Program-made: the position numbers and the translations under genes | Assembly (NCBI GenBank): GCA_039819085.1 | Contig: JBCBSQ010000005.1 | Span: forward strand, 1 to 64,000 | Length of the DNA stretch: 64,000 nucleotides | Source: MED-G105 sp039819085 | GTDB lineage: Bacteria; Pseudomonadota; Alphaproteobacteria; Caulobacterales; Parvularculaceae | Direction of reading: 5' to 3' | Part shown: piece after piece, positions 54,001 to 63,000 of the stretch | Layout of the letters: every line of letters starts with the position of its first letter | Numbering within the stretch: the stretch's first letter is position 1 | The notes under the pieces: generated by a model | Told to the model about the DNA's origin: nothing | Databases searched by the model: none | What the model saw: only the letters and a program-made list of their open reading frames with translations

Positions 54001-57000
54001 TGCCGATGAGGATATCGTCGTGGTCTGAGCCGATGAGAACTTCGGCGTTCAATATAACGTCGCCTTGCGCGTCGCCGCCAGATCCAACGCTGCCGTCGAG
54101 GTCCGCCGTCACGCCCGTTGCGGAGGCCGAGTAGTCTACAGTGTCGATGCCGGCGCCGGCTTCAATGCGGTCCGCGCCAGCGCCGCCGATCAAGGTATCG
54201 TCGCCGCCAACCGCCGGCGCGTCGCGATCGTCTCCGTACAGTGTATCTGCGCCGTCGCCGCCAATGATGATGTCGTTGTCGCCGAGGCCCTGAATGACGT
54301 TCGACGATGCGTCGCCCGTCAGCGTGTCGCCAAAATTGGAGCCGTCTAGATTCTCGATATCGATATAGGTGTCGCCCGCCGCGTCGCCGGTATTGACGCC
54401 GGGCGCGCCGAGATCGACGACGACCCCGCTCGCGGAATCTCGATAGGAGGCCGTGTCGACGCCGGCGCCGCCGTCAAGCACGTCCGCGCCGCCATTGCCG
54501 ATGAGCGTGTCCGCGCCCGCGCCGCCCTCCAGGACATTGACGAGATTGTCGCCTGCAATCGCGTCATTTAGGTTGGACCCGATTACGTTTTCGATGCCGC
54601 TCAGGCTGTCGCCCGTCGCGTCCTGGCCAAGCGCGAGGCTGAGATCCAGGCCAAACGACGCATCGGAGTAATCGGCCGTGTCGATCCCGTCGCCGCCATC
54701 GAGGAGATCATCGCCATCACCGCCGGCGATGGTGTCGTCGCCTAGGCCGCCGAAAAGTTCATTATTTTCAGAATCGCCTGTCAGGACATCAGCGAAGTCA
54801 GTGCCGATGACGTTTTCTACGCTGTTGAAGGTGTCGCCGTCGGCTTCGCCGCCGGTCGCGACGTTGTTCTCAAGGTCGACGGTCACAGCCGTCGACCCGG
54901 AATAATCCGCCGTGTCTTCGCCGTCGCCGCCCTGCAGGACGTCAACGCCGAGGCCCGACCGCAAGAGGTCATCCTGATCGCCGCCTATGAGCGTGTCGTC
55001 GCCGTCGCCGCCTTCGAGCGTGTCCTCGCCAGCGTCGCCTTCAAGGCGGTCATTGCCGCCGTCGCCGAGAAGCGAGTCGGCGCCTGCGTCGCCGCCAATG
55101 ACGTCATCATCCGCGCCGCCGCTCGCCGTATCGTCACCATCGCCGCCAGCTATGTTGTCAACGCCGGCGTCGCCAAAGAGTTCGTCGGCGCCCGTACCAC
55201 CAGAAATGACGTCATCGCCGTCGCCGCCAGTGATCGAATCGCCGCCGGCGCCGCCAAGCAGCTCGTCAGCGCCCGCGCCGCCGCGAATCGTGTCCGCGCC
55301 GTCCGCCGCGCCGCCGCCGCCGGAGTAGCCAAGGATTCGCATCCCCGTATCGTCGGCGGTGATGTCATCAGCGTGAATCGATCCGTAGACTTCATTGATA
55401 TTGAAGAGCGTATCGCCTTGCGCGGCGCCGCCTGTGTTCACGTTCGTCAGGAAGTTCAGGGTCACCGCTTCGCCTGAGTCGTTGTACTCCGCGCGATTGA
55501 ACCCTGCGCCGCCGTCAATGACGTCAGCGCCCTCGCCGCCCCGCAACCGGTCGTCGTCGTCACCGCCGAGCAGGCTGTCGTCGCCATCGCCGCCGAAGAG
55601 CTGGTCCGCGCCGACATCGCCGATCAATGTGTCGTTCTCAGCCCCGCCGGAGAGAATGTCGGCGCCGCCGCGACCTTCAAGGACGTTCGCAGCGATGTCG
55701 CCGGTGATCTGGTCGCCGCCATTTGAGCCGATGACGTTCTCGACGCCCGTAATCCGATCACCGTCCGCATCCGAATTATTGTTGACGTTCGTCGCGAGGT
55801 TGACGATGACCGCGCCCGACGACTCGTAAGAAACCGTGTCGATTCCGTCGCCGCCTTCGATGGAGTCGGCGCCGAAATCGCCCTCAAGCGTATCGTCGCC
55901 ATCACCGCCAATGAGGGTGTTGTTTTCAGTGTCGCCGATAATGTCGTCCGCGAAGGCGGAGCCGACGACGATCTCCACGCCTGAAATGTCGTCGCCCTCA
56001 GCGAATCCGCCCGTGTGGACGTTGGCGCCGAGATTGACCTGAACGGCGTCGGACCCGGAATAGTCGACGCGGTCGAAGATGCCGCCTTCGCCCTCAATCG
56101 TGTCAGCGCCAAGGCTGCCGACGAAGGTGTCGTCGCCGACGCCGCCCACCAGGCTGTCATCGCCGTCGCGGCCGATCAACGAGTCATCGCCGTTTTCACC
56201 GAGCAGCGTGCTGCCGATATTCGCCGCCGAGAGCGTGTCATTGAACGCGGACCCATTGACGATCTCGATGTCCGTCAGCACATCGCCCAGCGCATCGCCG
56301 ACCAACCCGACGCCCGCCTCGAGATCGACTGAGACGTCGCCAAGCGCCGTGGCGTAGCTCGCGGTGTCCTCGCCATCGCCGCCGTCAAGCGTATCCGCCG
56401 CCAGCCCGCCGATCAGGCTGTCGTCGCCGAGCCCGCCAACAAGGCTGTTGGCGACTTCGCTGCCTTCGATCGTATCGTTGAGGGTCGAGCCGAGGACGTT
56501 TTCGATTTCGAAGAGCTGGTCGCCGATCGCATGGCCGCCAGCCCCCAGATTGCCGGCCGACAAGCGCACGTCGACGCCTGCGTCGGATGCGGAGTAATCG
56601 GCAAGGTCGACGCCGTCGCCGCCGCGCAACGTGTCAGCGCCTTCAAGCCCCACAAGCGTGTCATCGCCGCCGAGACCGCGAATTTCGTTATCCGTATTGT
56701 CTCCCGTCAGAACGTCGCCGTGCGCATCCGATCCTTCCAGGTTCTCAATCCCGATGAGCTCATCACCGACGGCGTCATCGCCGGAATGAACGCCGGTCGC
56801 GAGATTGACGGTGACGCCGCTCGCGGCGCCGAAATAGCTTGCGGTGTCGACGCCGTCGCCGCCGACGATCGAGTCAGCGCCCGCCCCGCCTTCGAGCGTG
56901 TCCGCGCCAGACCCGCCATCCAGCGTATCAACGCCGCCGCCGCCCCTTAGTTCGTCTGCGGAATCACCGCCGGTCAGACTGTTCGCGGCGCCATTGCCGA

Positions 57001-60000
57001 TCAGCGTGTCAGCTCCCGCAGAACCGATGACGTATTCAATGTTCTGCAGCACATCGAGCGACGCGTCGCCGCCGACGCCAACCCCGTCGGCGAGGTTGAC
57101 GTTCACCGCGCCGGCGGAACCGCTATAGTCCGCAACGTCCGCAAGGCCGTCGCCGCCCTGAAGCGTGTCGCCGCCTGAAAGGCCGATCAGGGTGTCGTCG
57201 CCCTGGCCGCCATCGAGGCTGTTGGCGCCGCCGTCGCCGACGAGACGGTCGCCTTCGCTGGAGCCGATAAGATTCTCAATGTCGATGAGAATGTCCGCGC
57301 CGCCATCGCCGTCCGCAGCGCTAACGCCAAGGACGATGTCAACGGCGCCCGCCGCGGCGCTATAGTCCGCGGTATCCATTCCATCGCCGCCGTCAAGCGT
57401 GTCATCGCCGACGCCGCCGACAAGAATGTCGTTAGCGCCTTCGCCGGAAAGGCTGTTGTCCAGCCCATCGCCGGTTATCCGGTCATCGCCGCCGGAGCCA
57501 CGGACATTCTCGATACTGTCAAAAATATCGCCCGCCGCGTCGCCGTTGGCATTGAGGGCGTCGTTTTCAAGGTTGACCGTCACCCCGACAGTGGAGGTCG
57601 TGTAGTCGGCCGTATCCGTCCCGTCGCCGCCACGCAGGATGTCGCCGTCTTCGCCGCCGCGAAGGACGTCGTCATTATCGCCGCCGTCGAGAACATCGGA
57701 GCCGGCGAGGCCGATCAGCACATCCGCGCCGCCGCCGCCTTCAAGCACATTGACGCCGGCATCGCCGCGCAGAAGGTCATCGCCCGTGTCGGAGCCGATC
57801 AGGTTCTCAATGCCGCTTAGCGCGTCGCCTTCGGCGTCGCCGTCCTGGCCGATCCCGGAGTCGATGAAGACCCTGACGCCATCAGCAGAGGCGCTATAGT
57901 CCGCCGTGTCGATGTCAGCGCCGCCGATGAGCCGGTCCGCGCCAGCGCCGCCGATCAGCGTGTTGGCGCCCGCCCCGCCGTCCAGCGTGTCGTCGCCGTC
58001 CGCGCCGGAGAGAATGTCGTCGCCGGCGCCGCCGAAGATCTCATTGCCGCCGCCATCACCCGTCAGGGCGTCATTGAAGTCGGAGCCGATCAGATTCTCG
58101 ATACTGATGAAGGTGTCCGTCGCCGCGTCGCCGCCGGACGCGGAAGGCGCCCCGAGGTCAACCGTGACGGCGTCGGCCGATGTCGCATAGCTCGCCGTGT
58201 CGACCCCGGCGCCGCCGTCAAGCTGGTCCGATCCTTCACCGCCAATCAGCGTGTCATCGCCTTCGCCGCCATCCAGCGTGTCGTCGCCGGCGAGGCCTGA
58301 CAAAAGGTCCGCGCCGTCAAGTCCCGTCAGGATGTTCGCGCCGGCGTCGCCGGTAATCGTGTCGACGAAATTCGTCCCTGTGACGTCCTCGACGTCAATC
58401 AGCGAATCGCCGGTCGCGTCGCCACGGGTGCCCTGTCCGGCGTCGAGATCAACCGTGACGCCGGAGCCGCCGCCGGAGTAGTCCGCAAGGTCGCGGTCGC
58501 CGGCGCCGCCATCGAGCACGTCCGCGCCGCCCGCGCCGATCAGCGTGTCATTCAGATCGCCGCCGGAGAGGACGTTCGCCTCATCGTCGCCGATCAGGCT
58601 GTCTTCGAAGTTGGAGCCTGTGACATTGTCGATATCGGTGAGGACGTCGCCGTCAGCGTCATTGCCGACCCCACTATTCGTACCAAGATTAACGGTGACC
58701 CCACCGCCGGAAGTCGAATAGTCCGCGGTATTGACGCCGGACCCGCCGCGCAAATCGTCAGCGCCCGCGCCGCCGATCAGAGTATCATCGCCGCCGCCGC
58801 CATCCAGCGTGTCGTCGCCGCCGCGCCCGTCAAGAATGTCGGCGCCGGCGCCGCCGCTTAAGACATTGCCGGCGGCAAGATCGTCGCCGCGGATGATGTC
58901 AGCGTCACTGGAGCCGATGACGTTCTCGATTTCCTCGAGCTGATCGCCCTGGGCGTGGCCGCCTGACGCCGCGCCGCTGGCGAGATCGATAGCCACTGGC
59001 CCGCTCGACGTCGTGTAGTCCACCGTATCGACGCCCGCGCCGCCGACGAGGCTGTCGCCGCCCTCCGCGCCGACGAGCGTGTCGTCTTCATCGCCGCCTT
59101 CAAGCGTGTCGTCGCCTTCCCCGCCGAGAAGCGAGTCAAAGCCCGCTCCGCCTTGCAGGATGTTGCCGGCGGTGTCGCCGGAAAGCGTATCGTCGCCCGC
59201 GCCGCCAATCGCGTTTTCGATCGATTCCAGACTGTCAGTACCGATTTCCACGCCCGTCGCCGTAGAGGTGGAGAGATTGACGACGACGGTCTGCGCCGCT
59301 GCGCTGTAGTCCGCAGTATCGGCCCCCGCCCCGCCCGATAGCGTGTCGTCACCGCCGAGACCGGCGAGGATGTCGGCGTTGTCGCCGCCAGCGAGGGAGT
59401 TCGCCTCCGCGTCGCCGGTTAAGGTATCAGCGCCGGCGCCGCCGATGAGATTCTCGATACTGACGAATGTGTCGCCATCCGCGTCGCCGCCGGTCGCGGA
59501 ACTCGTCGACAGGTCAACATTGACGCCGGCCGTATCGCCGGCGTAACTCGCCGTGTCAGACCCGTCACCGCCGATGAGATTGTCACCGCCGTCGCCGCCG
59601 ATGAGCGTGTCCGCTCCATCGCCGCCGTCAAGGACGTCGACGCCTGCGAGGCCCTCCAGAAGATCCGCGCCGCCTGCGCCGGTCAGGGCGTTGGCATTGC
59701 CGTCCCCGCGCAGAACATCATCGTTCGCCGACCCGATCGCATTTTCGAAGCCCGCCAGGGAATCGCCCTGGGCGTGGCCGCCTGACGCCGCGCCCGTTCC
59801 GAGGTCGATGGTGACGCTGGCGTTCGAGCCGGTGTAGTCGACGGTGTCATTTCCAACGCCCCCGTCGAGCGTATCAGAGCCGTCAGCGCCGCGAACGAGA
59901 TCGTCGCCGTCGCCCGCATCGATCGCGTTCGGACCATCACTGCCGATGAGGGTGTCGTTATGGATCGAGCCGATGAGCGCCTGGATACCGTCCAGGAAGT

Positions 60001-63000
60001 CGCCGTCAGCGAAGCCGCCCGACGCGGTCCCCGCGCCGAGGTCCACCGTCACCGCTGCGTCCGACCCGGCGTAGTCCGCAGTGTTGAACCCTGCGCCGCC
60101 GACAAGACTGTCAGCCCCATCGCCGCCGTCCAGCGTGTCGTCGCCGATCTGCCCACGGAGCGTATCGTCGCCCGCGCCGCCGTGAATCTCGTCATCGCCG
60201 CCGCCGCCGGAGATGACGTTCGCCGCCGTCGACCCTGAGAGGACGTCATTGAAGTTCGAGCCGATGAGATTTTCAATCGCGGTCAGCGTGTCGCCGGCCG
60301 CGTCGTCGCCAGCGCCGACCGAGCCGTCGAGGCTGACGGTCACCGCATCGCCCGCCGTGGAGTAGCTCGCCGTATCGACGCCGGCGCCGCCATCGAGACT
60401 GTCCGCATCCGCGCCGCCGATCAGCGTATCAGCGTCGTCGCCGCCAAGGAGCGTGTCGCCGCCCGCGCCGCCAAGGAGCGTATCCTCCCCGGCTTCGCCT
60501 TCAAGGACGTCGATGCCGTCGCCGCCGTCGAGAGAGTCATCTCCCGCCCCGCCGCGCAGCAGGTTTCCGGTGACGCCGCCGAGGATCGTGTCGTCGCCAG
60601 CGCCGCCAAAGGCGTCTTCGATGGATATGAGGGCGTCCGACCCGATATCCGCGCCCGTTGCGGTCTGCGCCGCGAGATTGACGACAACGTCCTGCACCGC
60701 GCCGCTATAGTCAGCCGCGTCGTCGCCAGCGCCGCCGTCCAGGGTGTCGTCGCCGCCGAGGCCAGCCAGAACGTCATCCCCGTCCCTGCCCTCGAGGACA
60801 TTGTCGCCGCCTTCCCCGATCAGCGTATCGCCTTCCGCCGCATCCGACCCAATGAGGTTTTCAACGCCGGACAGCGTGTCGCCGGCGGCGTCGCCAAACG
60901 AGGCCGACCCCGTGGAAAGATCGACAAAGACGCCCGCCGCCGAGCCCTGATAGCTCGCCGTGTCCGCCCCGTCGCCGCCGTCGATCGCGTCCGCGCCAGC
61001 GCCGCCGATGATGGTGTCGAGGCCATCGCCGCCGTCGATGACGTCATCGCCGCCGCCGGCGTCAATCAGGTCCTCGCCCGCCGCGCCGATGATTTCGTTC
61101 GCGAGCCCATCGCCCGTCAGCGTGTCATTTAGATCCGAACCCGTCAGATTGCGGATGTCAAAGAGCGTGTCGCCCTGGGCGTGACCGCCCGATCCGGTGC
61201 CATCGGTGAGGTCAACATCAACGCCGGCGCTTGAGCCAGTGTAGTCCGCCGTATCGACGCCGCCGCCGCCGCGCAGCGCGTCCGCGCCATCGCCGCCGCG
61301 CAAGGTGTCGTTTCCAGCGCCGCCATCGAGATCATTCTGAGCGCCGTCGCCAATGATCAGGTCGTTTTGATCCGACCCGATCACATCCTCGATGTTCGTC
61401 AGCGTGTCTGTTTCGCTCGCCCCGACGAGACCAGTTCCGGCGCCAAGGTCAACGACGACCGCCTCGGCCGCCTCGCTGTAGTCGACTACGTCGCCAAGAC
61501 CGAGCCCGCCATCGAGGGAGTCATCGCCGCCGCGTCCCTGGAGCGTATCGTCATTGTCGCCGCCGATAAGCGTATTGGCTGCGCCGTCCCCGGAGAGGCT
61601 GTCCCGCTGGTTCGATCCGATGACGCTTTCGACGTTCGACAGAACGTCGCCTTCGGCGTCGCCGCCAACGCCCGGCCCGCCGGCGAGATCGACGGTTACG
61701 CCCTGTACGGAAGAGCTATAGTCGGCGGTGTCAGCGCCGTCGCCGCCGTCGAGATTGTCCGCACCCTCGCCGCCGACGAGGAGGTCGTCCTCCGTGCCGC
61801 CGAAGATGTTGTCCGCGCCGTCGCCGCCGCGAAGGGTGTCTTCCCCCGCGCCGCCATCGAGAAAGTCGACGCCTGCGCCGCCGAGAATACTGTCCGCGCC
61901 GGCGGCGCCTTCCAGGCGGTTGTTGTCGAAGTCGCCGGTGAGCGAATCGTCGCCGGACCCGCCGAGCAGGTTTTCAATCCCCTCAAGGCTGTCCGCGCCG
62001 ATGTCGGCGCCGGTCGCCGCGCGCGCCGCAAGACTGGCGTCGACCGAGTTCGTCGCCTCGCTGAAGTCAGCGGTGTCCGTTCCGGCGCCGCCAACGAGCG
62101 TGTCATCGCCGCCAAGACCGGCGAGGAAATCATCGCCGCCGGCGCCGTCAATTCGATTTGCGCCGCCATCGCCGATGAGCGTATCGCCCGCCGCAACATC
62201 GGAGCCGATGAGGTTTTCAATGCTGGTGAACACATCGCCTTCGGCGTGGCCGCCGGAGGTTGCGTCATTCGACAGGTTGACCGAAACCGCCTCGCCCGAC
62301 CCTTGATAGCTCGCCGTATCAAGACCATCGCCGCCATCGAGATTGTCAGCGCCGTCGCCGCCAACAAGAGTGTCAACGCCATCACCGCCGAGAAGCGCAT
62401 CCGCCCCGCCCTGGCCGACGAGGGAATCGTCGCCGCCGGCACCTTCCAGGCGATTGACGCCGCTGTCGCCCGTCAGCGTGTCGTTGCCGGTGTAGCCGAT
62501 GACGTTTTCAATCTCGATCAGCGTGTCGCCGCTGGCGTCGCCGCCGGCGCCAACGCCGTTTTCAAGGTTCACGTCGACGCCGGCGTTCGATCCTGTGTAA
62601 TCGGCCGTATCGACGCCATCGCCGCCGCGCAGGGTGTCGCCAAGGGCGCCCCCGGTCAGGATGTCATCGCCAAGGCCGCCATCCAGAGAGTTTTCCGCGC
62701 CATCGCCGCGCAGCGTGTCGGCGAAGTCGGAGCCCACCAGGCCTTCAATATCCGTAAGCGTGTCACCCTCGGCATGACCGCCAAGCGCGCTCGCGCCGCC
62801 GAGATCGACGTTCACGGCGACGTCGGACTGACTGTAGTCGGCGATATCGAAGTCGCCGCCGCCATCCAGCACGTCGGCGCCGGCCCGGCCGGCGAGAACG
62901 TCGTCCCCTGCGCCGCCTTCCAGCGTCTCAGATCCGCCTGCGCCCGAAAGCGTATCGTCGCGATCCGTTCCGACAACGCGTTCGATCGAGGTCAGAGTAT